From Rhodopseudomonas sp. BAL398 (GTDB lineage: Bacteria > Pseudomonadota > Alphaproteobacteria > Rhizobiales > Xanthobacteraceae), in assembly GCF_033001325.1 (NCBI RefSeq), contig NZ_CP133111.1:5565001-5629000 (forward strand): a stretch of DNA of 64,000 nt, written 5' to 3'. The notes beneath the pieces are model-generated. The model ran no database searches. It was not told the DNA's origin and saw only the letters and a program-made list of their open reading frames with translations. Below are positions 27,337 through 35,552 of this stretch, piece after piece; within the stretch, counting starts at the first letter, position 1; each line of letters starts with the position of its first letter. The translations under genes were made by a program, and so were the position numbers.

Positions 27337-28530
27337 ATGCCGCAAGACGATGCGTCGGCACCGCTCGCAGGGCTGCGGGTGCTGGATTTCTCGATCATGC
27401 TGGCGGGGCCGTATTGCGCCCGCCTGCTCGCCGACGGCGGCGCCGACGTGATCAAGATCGAGCCGCCGGAAGGCGACGATATGCGGCTGCGGGCGCCGCT
27501 GCGCGACGGCCACAGCGCGTATTTCGGGCAGCTCAACGCGGGCAAGCGCAGCATCGCGCTCGATTTGAAGAATACCGAGGCGATTGACCTTCTCAAGCAC
27601 CTAGTCGCGGAGACCGATGTTCTCGTGGAGAATTTCCGGCCCGGCGTGATGGACCGCCTCGGGCTCGGCTACGACGCGCTCCGCGCAATCAATCCGCGCC
27701 TGGTGTATTGCTCGATTTCCGGCTACGGCCAGACCGGCCCCGCGGCTGAGCGCGCCGCCTATGCGATGATCGTTCACGCCGAGAGCGGCTTCGACCGATC
27801 GTTGATGCGCTACGCAGGCGATCGCGATCGGCCGGCCGCGGGCGCAATCTTTGTTGCCGACGTGCTCGGCGGAATCTTCGGCTATGCGGCGATCCAGACG
27901 GCGCTGGTGCAGCGCGCACGGACCGGGGAGGGCCAGCGCATCGACGTGTCGCTGATGGATTGCATGCTGAACCTGATGGTCTACGAATTGCAGGAAGCGC
28001 AATTTCCGGTTCACTCGGCGCGCCCGACCTACGGGCCGGTGCGAGCGCTGGACGGCGACATCCTGATCGCACCGATCACGCCGCGGAATTTCGCCGCGCT
28101 GTGCGAGGTGACCGGCCAGCGTGAACTTGCCGACGACCCGCGCTTCAACCAGAACGCCAAACGCGGAACCAACTGGTCGGCGATGATGCAGGTGATCGAA
28201 CAGTGGACCTCGCGGCACACCGTTCAGCAGTGCAAGGAGGCACTCGAGCGGGCCGGCGTTCCCTATGCCGAGTATCGCGATCCGGGAGCGGCGCTGACCG
28301 ATCCCCATCTCGCGGCGCGGGGATCGTTCGGCACCATCGCGGACGCGGCGGGCGCGTTCAGCGGGGTCAACGCGCCGTGGAAGATGTCGACGGGGCCGAC
28401 GACGATCGGATGCGAGATTCCGGCGGTGGGCCAGCATCGCGACGAACTGCTCGCCGAGACGCTGGGGCTGTCTGCGGATGCGATCGCAAGGTTGGCGGCC
28501 TCCGGCGTGTTCGGAGCGCCGCGGGGCTAG
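27337..28530 (+). CDS. Family III CoA-transferase (CaiB/BaiF)
   Basis: A 397-residue CoA-transferase that would activate a carboxylic acid using an acyl-CoA donor. The N-terminal hallmark LRVLDFSIMLAGPYCARLLAD is followed by GADVIKIEPP. The catalytic aspartate is in IFVADVLGGIFGYAA. TAGGAGAG precedes the ATG, and only nine bases separate it from the dehydrogenase stop, so the genes form one operon. It ends tail-to-tail with the MarR gene. Confidence 0.87.
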   Translation: MPQDDASAPLAGLRVLDFSIMLAGPYCARLLADGGADVIKIEPPEGDDMRLRAPLRDGHSAYFGQLNAGKRSIALDLKNTEAIDLLKHLVAETDVLVENFRPGVMDRLGLGYDALRAINPRLVYCSISGYGQTGPAAERAAYAMIVHAESGFDRSLMRYAGDRDRPAAGAIFVADVLGGIFGYAAIQTALVQRARTGEGQRIDVSLMDCMLNLMVYELQEAQFPVHSARPTYGPVRALDGDILIAPITPRNFAALCEVTGQRELADDPRFNQNAKRGTNWSAMMQVIEQWTSRHTVQQCKEALERAGVPYAEYRDPGAALTDPHLAARGSFGTIADAAGAFSGVNAPWKMSTGPTTIGCEIPAVGQHRDELLAETLGLSADAIARLAASGVFGAPRG

Positions 28531-28555
28531 ACCGTCCTGCCGGTGCGCGGCGCGG

Positions 28556-29059
28556 CTAGGTCTCGTCGCCGCCGCCAAGATCCGGCATTGGCGCCTTGGC
28601 GATCGCCAGCATGCATTTCAGGAAGCTCGCACGGTCCTCTTTGCCGAGAGGCGCCAACATGATGTCCTGCAGTTCCGCGGCCGACGGGACCACCGCGAGC
28701 AGAGCGTCGGCGCCCTTCTGCGTAATCTGAACCTGGATCGAGCGCCGGTCTTCGGCATGCGCGGCCTTGGCCACGAGCTTGCGGGCCGTCATGCGCTTCA
28801 GCATTTCGCTCAACGTGTTGCGGTCGCAGCTGATGCGGTCGGCGAGCACCGACGGGGTGAGGGGACCGTGCTGGTACAGCGCCATCAGCACACCGAACTG
28901 GCGCGGCGTGACTTCGCTTTGTCGCGTCACCGCCTGGTAGAGCACGTCGTAGCGGGCATCGAGCAACCGGATCAGGAAGCCGATGCCGCCTTCGAGCTGC
29001 CAATCGCGCGCAAGCTCCGCAGCCTGCGGCGACTTCGTCGTTTTCTTCTCAGCCGCCAT
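28556..29059 (-). CDS. MarR-family transcriptional regulator
   Basis: A 167-residue winged-helix regulator. The recognition region is LTPSVLADRISCDRNTLSEM, followed by LKRMTARKLVAKAAHAEDRRS, which contains the DRR wing motif. The first half is helical dimerisation sequence. Several MarR proteins in this bacterial group repress aromatic operons and respond to aryl-CoA thioesters. It faces the HicB-Rieske operon, whose upstream region contains an 18-base palindrome, so it is the natural candidate repressor. An upstream GTG at 29086 is the alternative start. Confidence 0.85.
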   Translation of the reverse strand: MAAEKKTTKSPQAAELARDWQLEGGIGFLIRLLDARYDVLYQAVTRQSEVTPRQFGVLMALYQHGPLTPSVLADRISCDRNTLSEMLKRMTARKLVAKAAHAEDRRSIQVQITQKGADALLAVVPSAAELQDIMLAPLGKEDRASFLKCMLAIAKAPMPDLGGGDET

Positions 29060-29205
29060 TGTTTCGTTGATCCGAGCAGAGCCCACGCCGAGCGCATGCG
29101 GTTAGCAGGTGCAGCACGCGATCACAATCCCCGGAGCCCCTGGGCGGAGGCTAGAGCAGGATGACTCATCTTCGAGACGTCATCCCGCTCCAGCTTGGTT
29201 TTCGA

Positions 29206-29250
29206 GCATGATCTCTTCCGAAAACCGGGACCCACTTTTCGGGATCATGC
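29206..29250. repeat. REP-like imperfect palindrome
   Basis: A stem-loop with outer arms gcatgatc/gatcatgc and inner arms ccgaaaa/ttttcgg. This 45-base type is a frequent dispersed element in Bradyrhizobium-group genomes (recalled, not searched). It lies between the MarR gene and the operon promoter. Confidence 0.65.
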
Positions 29251-29282
29251 CCTAAGCAGCTCTTGTAAATCACTCGCAGTAG

Positions 29283-29300
29283 TAATACGTATACGTATTA
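29283..29300. promoter_or_regulatory. 18-base perfect palindrome, candidate MarR operator
   Basis: taatacgtatacgtatta is identical to its reverse complement. It lies 42 bases before the first gene of the Rieske operon and is strikingly AT-rich against its surroundings. The MarR gene is divergent and about 220 bases away, which makes this its likely binding site, overlapping or just upstream of the operon promoter. Confidence 0.5.
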
Positions 29301-29341
29301 TAAGCTGGTTCGCGACCAACGAAACCGGCAGGGAGGAAGAC

Positions 29342-29671
29342 TTGGAGCTGCGCGAATTCCTGTCCGTTCCCTATCTGCTCGAGGCCGAAGCGGTCGAAGC
29401 CGCGCCGGGGCAGTGGCTCGTGCGCCTTGCCTATCCGGAGCTGCCGGGCTGCACCGCCGAGGGCGCCGTCGTCGAAGACGCGCTGCGCGAGCTGGAGCGG
29501 CGCCGGATCGAGACGATCGTCGGCCTGCTCGAAGCCGGCGAGCGGCCGCCGGTGCCACGACCGCCGCTGGCGACGGCCGATCCGCCATGGATTGCGCGCG
29601 ACCTCGGCCTTGCGGACCGTGTCGAGGCCTTGCTCGGCGAAGCCGCACGATTACCGGACCATCGGCGATGA
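29342..29671 (+). CDS. HicB-like small protein leading the Rieske operon
   Basis: A 109-residue protein with the HicB-type fold signature: a strand-rich start (WLVRLAYPELPGCTAEG) and then a helix (VVEDALRELERRRIETIVGLL) ending in a proline-rich segment. HicB proteins are usually antitoxins to HicA, but no HicA gene is adjacent and the gene is followed after 18 bases by the Rieske oxygenase. The start is a TTG with GGAGG at six bases; longer starts run into the promoter. Its role could be a chaperone or a regulator of the operon, which is unproven. Confidence 0.6.
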   Translation: MELREFLSVPYLLEAEAVEAAPGQWLVRLAYPELPGCTAEGAVVEDALRELERRRIETIVGLLEAGERPPVPRPPLATADPPWIARDLGLADRVEALLGEAARLPDHRR

Positions 29672-29689
29672 CTCCGAAGGAGAACCAAA

Positions 29690-31009
29690 ATGCTGTCGCA
29701 TGAAGACAATGAAAGGCTGGTGAGGGTCGGCAAGGGCACCCCGCTCGGCGAACTGTTCCGGCTGTACTGGATTCCGTTCCTGCAGTCGGGCGACCTTGTG
29801 GGCGACGGCCAGCCGAAGCGGGTGCGGCTGCTTGGCGAGGACCTGGTGGCGTTCCGCGATTCCGAGGGGCGGGTCGGCTTGGTCGATCAGGCATGCCCGC
29901 ATCGCGGCGCGCCGATGGTGTTCGCGCGCAACGAGGATTGCGGGCTGCGCTGCGTCTATCACGGCTGGAAGTTCGATGTCTCCGGCGCGGTCGTCGACAT
30001 GCCGGCCGAACCGGCGCGCAGCCGCCTCAAGGAGCGCGTGCGGATAAAGTCCTACGTCTGCCGCGAGCGCAACGGCATGATCTGGACCTATATGGGGCCG
30101 GACCAGTCCGCGCCGCCGCCGCTGCCGAATGTCGAATGGAATCTGGTGCCGCAGCAGCAGGTCCACGTCTCGCTGCGGGTGCAGGAGTGCAACTGGCTGC
30201 AGGCGGTCGAAGGCGAGATCGATTCTGCTCACGCGCCGCTGCTGCACGGCCGGCTCGACTCCCAGGGCACCACAAGCGCCTGGATCCAGAAGCGCGACCT
30301 GCGCCCGACCTTCGAATGCGTCAAGCAGGAGTTCGGGATGAGCATCGCGGCGCGGCGCAACTACGACGCCAACACGCTGTACTGGCGCGTCAACCAGTTC
30401 ATGCTGCCGTTCTACACGCTGGTGCCGCCGCTGTCGCCGTTTCCCGATCTCAGCGGTCACGCCTGGGTGCCAATCGACGACGAGAACACGCTGTGCATCA
30501 TGTTCTCGTATCACCCGTCCGAGCCGTTGCGCGACAAGACCCGGCAGATCTTTGCCGAAGGCCACAACGGCCGTGAAAGTGGCCACGCCAGCCGCCACGC
30601 GCTGGTCCAGCATCCGGTGACCGTGCCGTATGCCGGCTATTGGACCAAGTACAATCCGCAAAACGGCTTCCAGTTCGACTTCGAGGCGCAACAGACCACT
30701 TGGTTTTCCGGCCTCCCCGGGCTGTGGGTGCAGGACGGGGCCTGCCAGAGCGGGGTGTCGCCGATCTTCGACCGCACCAGGGAGAACCTCTGCGCCAGCG
30801 ACACCGGCATCGCGATGACGCGGCGGTTCATTCTCGAAGCGCTGGGGGCCTATCGCGATCACGGTACCAAGCCGAAGGGAGTCACCGATCCCGACGTGTT
30901 CATGGTGCGGGCGGTGTCGATGCGACTGCCGCCGGAGGATTCGTGGGTCGATGTCGGCGCGCCGTTCATGCGCGCGCAACTCGGCGCCGATTTCGGCTAC
31001 GAGGTTTGA
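29690..31009 (+). CDS. Rieske non-heme iron oxygenase, large subunit
   Basis: A 439-residue ring-hydroxylating or O-dealkylating oxygenase of the phthalate/phenoxybenzoate dioxygenase family. The Rieske [2Fe-2S] ligands are C69-P-H71 and C88-V-Y-H91 with 16 residues between. The mononuclear iron motif is EIDSAHAPLLH (bridging D178, H181, H186). AAGGAG lies five bases before the ATG. No small subunit is encoded, as expected for alpha-only phthalate-type enzymes. The reductase follows after seven bases, giving a complete two-component system. The substrate is probably an aromatic acid or ether. Confidence 0.9.
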   Translation: MLSHEDNERLVRVGKGTPLGELFRLYWIPFLQSGDLVGDGQPKRVRLLGEDLVAFRDSEGRVGLVDQACPHRGAPMVFARNEDCGLRCVYHGWKFDVSGAVVDMPAEPARSRLKERVRIKSYVCRERNGMIWTYMGPDQSAPPPLPNVEWNLVPQQQVHVSLRVQECNWLQAVEGEIDSAHAPLLHGRLDSQGTTSAWIQKRDLRPTFECVKQEFGMSIAARRNYDANTLYWRVNQFMLPFYTLVPPLSPFPDLSGHAWVPIDDENTLCIMFSYHPSEPLRDKTRQIFAEGHNGRESGHASRHALVQHPVTVPYAGYWTKYNPQNGFQFDFEAQQTTWFSGLPGLWVQDGACQSGVSPIFDRTRENLCASDTGIAMTRRFILEALGAYRDHGTKPKGVTDPDVFMVRAVSMRLPPEDSWVDVGAPFMRAQLGADFGYEV

Positions 31010-31016
31010 CGCGGCG

Positions 31017-32015
31017 ATGCAGGCGACGCCATCGTCCATGACCCGGCCTGACCAGCCCGGCGCCGTCACCGAAGTCCGCGTCAGGCGGATCGGCTACGAG
31101 GCCGAGACGATCAATTCCTACGAACTGACCGCGCCGAACGGGGCCGAGCTGCCGCCGTTCACCGCCGGCAGTCACATCGATCTGCATCTGCCGAACGGCA
31201 TGATCCGCAGCTATTCGCTGCTCAACGATCCGCGCGAGCGGAATCGCTACGTCATCGCGGTGAACAACCACGCCGACAGCCGCGGCGGCTCGCGCTACAT
31301 CCACGGCAGTCTCATGGCCGGGGCCCTGCTGATGGTGTCGTTGCCGCGCAACAATTTCGCGCTGCACGAAGACGCCGCGCATTCCGTGCTGATCGCCGGC
31401 GGGATCGGGATCACCCCGCTGCTGTCGATGATCCGCCGGCTCGAGGCGCTCGGAAAGCCCTGGGAGCTGTTTTACGCGGCGCGCAAGCGGAGTGCGGCGG
31501 CGTTTCTCGACGAGCTGTCGGCGCTGCGCGACAATATCCATCTCGCTCTGCACGTCGATTTCGACGACGAGCGCGGCGGCCGGCTGTTCGATCTGGCGGC
31601 GATCGTCGGCAACGTCCGCGCCGACGCGCATTTGTATTGCTGCGGCCCGCTGCCGATGCTGGCGGCGTTCGAAGCTGCCGCCGCCGGCCGGCCGCGCGAG
31701 CAGGTCCACGTCGAATATTTTCAGGCCAAGGACGCCCCGGCGCTCGACGGCGGGTTCGAGGTCACGCTGGCGCGCAGTCGACGCACCGTTGCGGTCGAGC
31801 CCGGCAAGACCATTCTGGACGCGCTGCTCGATGCCGGCATCGCGGCGAATTACTCTTGTGCGGAAGGCGTCTGCGGCACCTGCGAGACCCTCGTGCTCGA
31901 AGGCATTCCCGACCACCGCGACCAGTTTCTCAGCGACGAGGAGCGCGCCGCCAACCGGACCATCATGATCTGCTGCTCGGGCGCCAAATCCGGCAGGCTG
32001 GTTCTTGACCTTTAA
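31017..32015 (+). CDS. Class IA oxygenase reductase (FMN, NADH, [2Fe-2S])
   Basis: A 332-residue electron-transfer partner for the Rieske oxygenase, of the phthalate dioxygenase reductase/VanB type. Domains in order are an FMN-binding barrel with R64-S-Y-S, an NAD domain with IAGGIGITPLLSMI and YCCGPLPML, and a C-terminal plant-type ferredoxin with cysteines 281, 286, 289 and about 319. It moves electrons from NADH to the oxygenase Rieske centre. The ATG at 31017 or 31038 could be used. Confidence 0.9.
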   Translation: MQATPSSMTRPDQPGAVTEVRVRRIGYEAETINSYELTAPNGAELPPFTAGSHIDLHLPNGMIRSYSLLNDPRERNRYVIAVNNHADSRGGSRYIHGSLMAGALLMVSLPRNNFALHEDAAHSVLIAGGIGITPLLSMIRRLEALGKPWELFYAARKRSAAAFLDELSALRDNIHLALHVDFDDERGGRLFDLAAIVGNVRADAHLYCCGPLPMLAAFEAAAAGRPREQVHVEYFQAKDAPALDGGFEVTLARSRRTVAVEPGKTILDALLDAGIAANYSCAEGVCGTCETLVLEGIPDHRDQFLSDEERAANRTIMICCSGAKSGRLVLDL

Positions 32016-32096
32016 ACAACCACAACAAGTATCGAGCTGGAGGATGCACGAGATGACGAACCTGATCCTGTCGACCCGAGCGTGCCGGTGGTCTCG

Positions 32097-33389
32097 ATGC
32101 TAGACCGGATCGTGGCGGAGTTTCCCGAGCATACGCCGCGGCTGCCGGCCGCCCCGACAGCCCTCGGCGGCGTCCGCGTCGTCGACTTCTCGCACTTCAT
32201 CGCCGGGCCGTTCGCGACCACGATCCTCGCCGACATGGGCGCCGACGTGATCAAGATCGAGGCGCCGGGGCGAGGCGACGATTTGCGCCGCTATCCGCCG
32301 GTGCATCCGGAGCTGGCGCACGGCGCGCCGTTCCAGTGGACTAACCGCAACAAGCGCAGCGTCGCGCTGGATCTCAAATCGCCAAGCGGTGTCGCGATCG
32401 CGCGCGAGCTGATCGCGACCGCCGACGTCGTGGTCGAGAATTTTTCCACCGGGGTGATGGCGCGGTTCGGACTGGACTATGACGGCTGCCGTCAAATCAA
32501 GCCGGACATCGTCTACTGCTCGGTGTCCGCCTACGGCCGCAGCGGGCCGTTCGCGGACCGGCTTGGATTCGATCCGATCGCACAGGTCGAGAGCGGCTTC
32601 GTGTCGATGAACGGCTATGCCGATCGCGCGGGTGTCCGCGCGCTGTCGCCGGTGATGGACATTTCGACCGCGATGATGGCCTGCAACGCGATCCTCGGCG
32701 CGCTGGTGGCGCGACAGCGGACCGGCGAGGGCCAGGCGATCGAGGTGTCGCTGTTCGACACCGCGGTGACGATGACCGGTTACGCCAGTATGCAGCAATT
32801 GTTCAGCGGCGCCGATCCGCAGCGCAACGGCAACACCAGTCCCGACACCTGTCCGTCGGGCGTGTTCCAGGCCAGCGACTGCGCATTCTACATCAATTGC
32901 GGCAACGACAAGATCTTCCAGCGCCTGATGGGGCAGGTGATCGGCCGCCCCGACCTCGCGCAGGCGACGGACTACGCGACCGGCCCGGATCGTGTCCGTC
33001 GCCGCGACGAGCTGTTCGCCATCCTCGGCGACGCGTTCGCGCAGCAGCCATGGGCGCATTGGCAGGCGCGGATGCGCGCGGCCGGCGTGCCGCACGGGCA
33101 GCTTCGCAGCGTCGGCGAGGCGATCCGCTCGCCGGAAGCCCGCGACCGCGGCCTCGTCACCCGCATCCGGCACGACGGCGTCGGCTGGGTGCCGAACGTG
33201 GCCTCGCCGATCCGCTATTCGGGCACGCCGCTGGTCGATCCGGTGTCGGCACCGACGGTCGGTCAGCACACCGAAACCGTGCTGCGCGAACTGCTCGGCT
33301 ACGACGACGCCGGGCTGGCAGAGCATGCCGCGGCCGGCGCGTTCGGCGCCGAAGCGCCGCCCGCATCGCCGCAGGCCACGCGGCGGTGA
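32097..33389 (+). CDS. Family III CoA-transferase (CaiB/BaiF)
   Basis: A 430-residue CoA-transferase with VRVVDFSHFIAGPFATTILA, GADVIKIEAPG and the catalytic aspartate in PVMDISTAMMACNAILGA. It ends the Rieske operon and presumably attaches CoA to the acid made or spared by the oxygenase. A GTG at 32082 would add five residues; neither start has a good ribosome site, while GGAGG at 32040 precedes a short out-of-frame ATG reading frame. The stop overlaps the start of a decayed thiolase-like fragment. Confidence 0.83.
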   Translation: MLDRIVAEFPEHTPRLPAAPTALGGVRVVDFSHFIAGPFATTILADMGADVIKIEAPGRGDDLRRYPPVHPELAHGAPFQWTNRNKRSVALDLKSPSGVAIARELIATADVVVENFSTGVMARFGLDYDGCRQIKPDIVYCSVSAYGRSGPFADRLGFDPIAQVESGFVSMNGYADRAGVRALSPVMDISTAMMACNAILGALVARQRTGEGQAIEVSLFDTAVTMTGYASMQQLFSGADPQRNGNTSPDTCPSGVFQASDCAFYINCGNDKIFQRLMGQVIGRPDLAQATDYATGPDRVRRRDELFAILGDAFAQQPWAHWQARMRAAGVPHGQLRSVGEAIRSPEARDRGLVTRIRHDGVGWVPNVASPIRYSGTPLVDPVSAPTVGQHTETVLRELLGYDDAGLAEHAAAGAFGAEAPPASPQATRR

Positions 33390-33525
33390 CGTCGCGCACG
33401 CTGCGCGGCCGGTCGCGATCGTCGGTATCGTCGAGACCGACAATTTCCGTCATGGCGTTCGCCCGACGCCGAATTCAAGCTGGCGCTTCGTGCGCCCAGC
33501 CGCGCGGCGTGGTGGGTTGGGATGG
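33386..33525 (+). pseudogene. N-terminal vestige of a thiolase-like gene
   Basis: A GTG overlapping the CoA-transferase stop (GTGA) opens with TSRTLRG. A neighbouring frame then gives PVAIVGIVETDN, and a third gives PDAEFKLALRAASRAA. Together these resemble the first 45 residues of SCP2-type thiolases. Two frameshifts and a missing body show decay. It marks where the Rieske operon was cut and joined to the oppositely oriented MDR operon. Confidence 0.4.
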
Positions 33526-33536
33526 GCTAAGGGGGA

Positions 33537-34553
33537 TCATTGGATCCTCAGAGCGATCTTGCCGAAGTGGCGCCCCTCGGCCAGATAGCCGAGGGCATCC
33601 GGGAACGATTCCAGACCGTCGAACACATGGTCAATGACAGGCCGCAAGGCGTGCCGGACGATTGCCTTGTTCATGCTCTCGAACACGGATCGCGGACCGA
33701 CGGCGACGCCCTGCATCCGCACGGTGCGCATGAAGGTGGTGACCACGTTGAAATCGGGCGCGATATTGCCGGTCACAGATCCGACGAGCATCACATCGCC
33801 GCCGCGCCGGACGGCGCGCAGCGACTGGGATAGCGTCGCGGCGCCGCCGAGCTCGATGACCCGGTCAGCGCCCGGATCGCCGAAGATCCGCTTCGCGGTT
33901 TCGCCCCAGCGAGGGTCGTCTGCGTAGTTGATCAAATGCTCGGCGCCCATGGCGCCCGCACGCTCCAGCTTCGCCGGATCCTTGGAGGTAATGGCCACCT
34001 CCGCGCCGCCCGCGACGGCGAACTGCAGAGCAAAGAGTGCGACGCCGCCTGTGCCTAACACCAGGACTTTGTCGCCCGGCTTGGTGTTCGCTAGGCCATA
34101 GAGCGCGTTCCATGCGGTCACCGCGGCGCAGGGCAGACACGCGGCCTCCACGTCGTCCAAGTGCGCCGGGACCTCCACCAAGTCAGGCTCGTCGAACAGC
34201 GCTTCTTCTGCGAGCACGCCCTGGCTAGGCCCCCCGCGTGGGCCGCCTTCGGTCGATTCGCCGCCGCTGGCCACCCAGCCCGGCACGTGGATCGGTAGAA
34301 CTCTTGCGCCGACTTGGAAGCGCCTTGCCTGGGGTCCGGCGGCGATGATCTCGCCGACGCCGTCGGACACCGGGGTTAGGGGCAAACGCATTTTCGGATC
34401 GTATCGGCCGTCAACGACGAGAAGATCTCGGAAGTTGAGCGAGACAGCACGCATCCGCACGACCACCTGGCGAGGCCCGGGAACCGGCGTCGGCTTCTCC
34501 TCGATGGAGAGCCCGCCCACCCCCCAGGAATTGATCTGGACTACTCGACCCAT
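33537..34553 (-). CDS. MDR-family NAD(P)-dependent alcohol dehydrogenase/reductase
   Basis: A 338-residue medium-chain dehydrogenase/reductase of the quinone-reductase-like branch. The N-terminal GroES-like part includes VSLNFRDLLVVDGRYDP. The Rossmann domain has VLVLGTGGVALFALQFA for NADP and the ITSKDPAKLERAGAMGAEHL segment. The structural-zinc cysteine cluster is absent, as in zinc-free members. It is last in the minus-strand operon with the hydrolase and a second MDR gene that shares the same GRYDP/NFRDL architecture, so the pair probably arose by duplication. Confidence 0.85.
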   Translation of the reverse strand: MGRVVQINSWGVGGLSIEEKPTPVPGPRQVVVRMRAVSLNFRDLLVVDGRYDPKMRLPLTPVSDGVGEIIAAGPQARRFQVGARVLPIHVPGWVASGGESTEGGPRGGPSQGVLAEEALFDEPDLVEVPAHLDDVEAACLPCAAVTAWNALYGLANTKPGDKVLVLGTGGVALFALQFAVAGGAEVAITSKDPAKLERAGAMGAEHLINYADDPRWGETAKRIFGDPGADRVIELGGAATLSQSLRAVRRGGDVMLVGSVTGNIAPDFNVVTTFMRTVRMQGVAVGPRSVFESMNKAIVRHALRPVIDHVFDGLESFPDALGYLAEGRHFGKIALRIQ

Positions 34554-34593
34554 TAGCCACCCCCGTTGCTGTTATGCGTGGACGCCGGTGCGT

Positions 34594-34680
34594 TCAGTCG
34601 GCGACGAGAACCGCCTTCCGAAGCTGCAGAGCGTCCGGTCCCTGCAGCGCCGTGCAAACCATTGCGTCGAAGGTGTTCAT
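34594..34680 (-). pseudogene. 28-codon vestige of another MDR gene
   Basis: An ATG overlaps the hydrolase stop (ATGA) and encodes DAMVCTALQGPDALQLRKA, which looks like the first strand of quinone-oxidoreductase proteins (usual pattern AMVC..GGPE.L.LR). It stops after 28 residues. It could be a leader peptide, but its similarity to an MDR start and its coupling to the upstream gene favour a gutted third MDR gene. Confidence 0.35.
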
Positions 34681-35552
34681 AAGGTGGGAGTGCTCTGATG
34701 GAGGAGCGTTCGCAGCGCCGCGCTGAACTCGGGGGCGGACTCGACCTGAGGATAGTGGCCCAGACCAGCCAGGCCAACGCGGCGGGCGGCGGGCAGGTCA
34801 GTCTCTGCGTGCGCCAAGATGTGCGCGCCGGAGATCGGATCGGCGAGGCCATAGATGAAGCCGATCGGCGTAGACGTCTGGCGCATCGCGGCGACCCAGC
34901 TCGCCCCAAGCTCGGCTCGTTCCGCCATGTAGATCAGCTGCTCCGGCCAAAGATGTTGGCCCTCCTTCCGAGAGATCGCCTTCCACATATCATCTATCCG
35001 ATCGGCGGTCGGAGGACGCGCCGGGAACAGCGCCGGCAGGGATGCCGCCAGCGTCTCTCGGGTGATCTGCCGGGCCAGGAGCTTTCCGTGAGCCTGATCT
35101 ACGAGGGCCAGCTGGGTGGGCGTCGGCCGATAGAGCTCGGCATAGACCGATGAATTGGAGAAGATAGCTTGCTCGATCTCCAGGGACGCTTGGCCGTACA
35201 GCCCCCGATGTAGCAACTGCTGCAGCAGGATGCCTCCAAGGTCGTGTCCGATCACCGTGGCTTTGTAGACGTCCAAGCTTCGAAGAATCTTCAACGCGCG
35301 GTCAGTCTGAACGATCGAGGAATAGTTCGCGTTCTGAGGTTTGTCGGATGCGCCGTAGCCGAGGTGGTCGAAGGTGACGCACCGGAAGTCGTGGGCGAGG
35401 TCGGCGATGACCTCCGCCCAGTCGTGGGACGACGTCGGGAAGCCGTGCAGGAACACGAGCGTCGGCCCAGCGCCCCTGACTTGGGTGAAGATTCGATGCC
35501 CCTCAAGATCAATGAAGTTCCCATCGGCCCACCACTCTTGAAGCCTGATCAC
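34677..35552 (-). CDS. Alpha/beta hydrolase, epoxide hydrolase/haloalkane dehalogenase-like
   Basis: A 291-residue alpha/beta-fold hydrolase. The oxyanion segment is VFLHGFPTSSHDW. The nucleophile elbow GHDLGG carries aspartate, not serine, which points to ester-intermediate enzymes such as epoxide hydrolases and haloalkane dehalogenases. The acid lies in YGLADPIS and the general base in LGHYPQVE. The GTG start overlaps the stop of the upstream MDR gene (GTGA), so translation is coupled. With two reductases beside it, it may open an epoxide or remove a halide in one pathway. Confidence 0.83.
   Translation of the reverse strand: MIRLQEWWADGNFIDLEGHRIFTQVRGAGPTLVFLHGFPTSSHDWAEVIADLAHDFRCVTFDHLGYGASDKPQNANYSSIVQTDRALKILRSLDVYKATVIGHDLGGILLQQLLHRGLYGQASLEIEQAIFSNSSVYAELYRPTPTQLALVDQAHGKLLARQITRETLAASLPALFPARPPTADRIDDMWKAISRKEGQHLWPEQLIYMAERAELGASWVAAMRQTSTPIGFIYGLADPISGAHILAHAETDLPAARRVGLAGLGHYPQVESAPEFSAALRTLLHQSTPTL

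Noticed and set aside
25915-27600. 561-codon minus-strand frame
   Set aside because: Antisense to the acyl-CoA dehydrogenase, whose homology is unambiguous.
29342-29671. HicB-like gene as half of a toxin-antitoxin pair
   Set aside because: No HicA-like small gene on either side; the neighbours are a promoter and the Rieske oxygenase.
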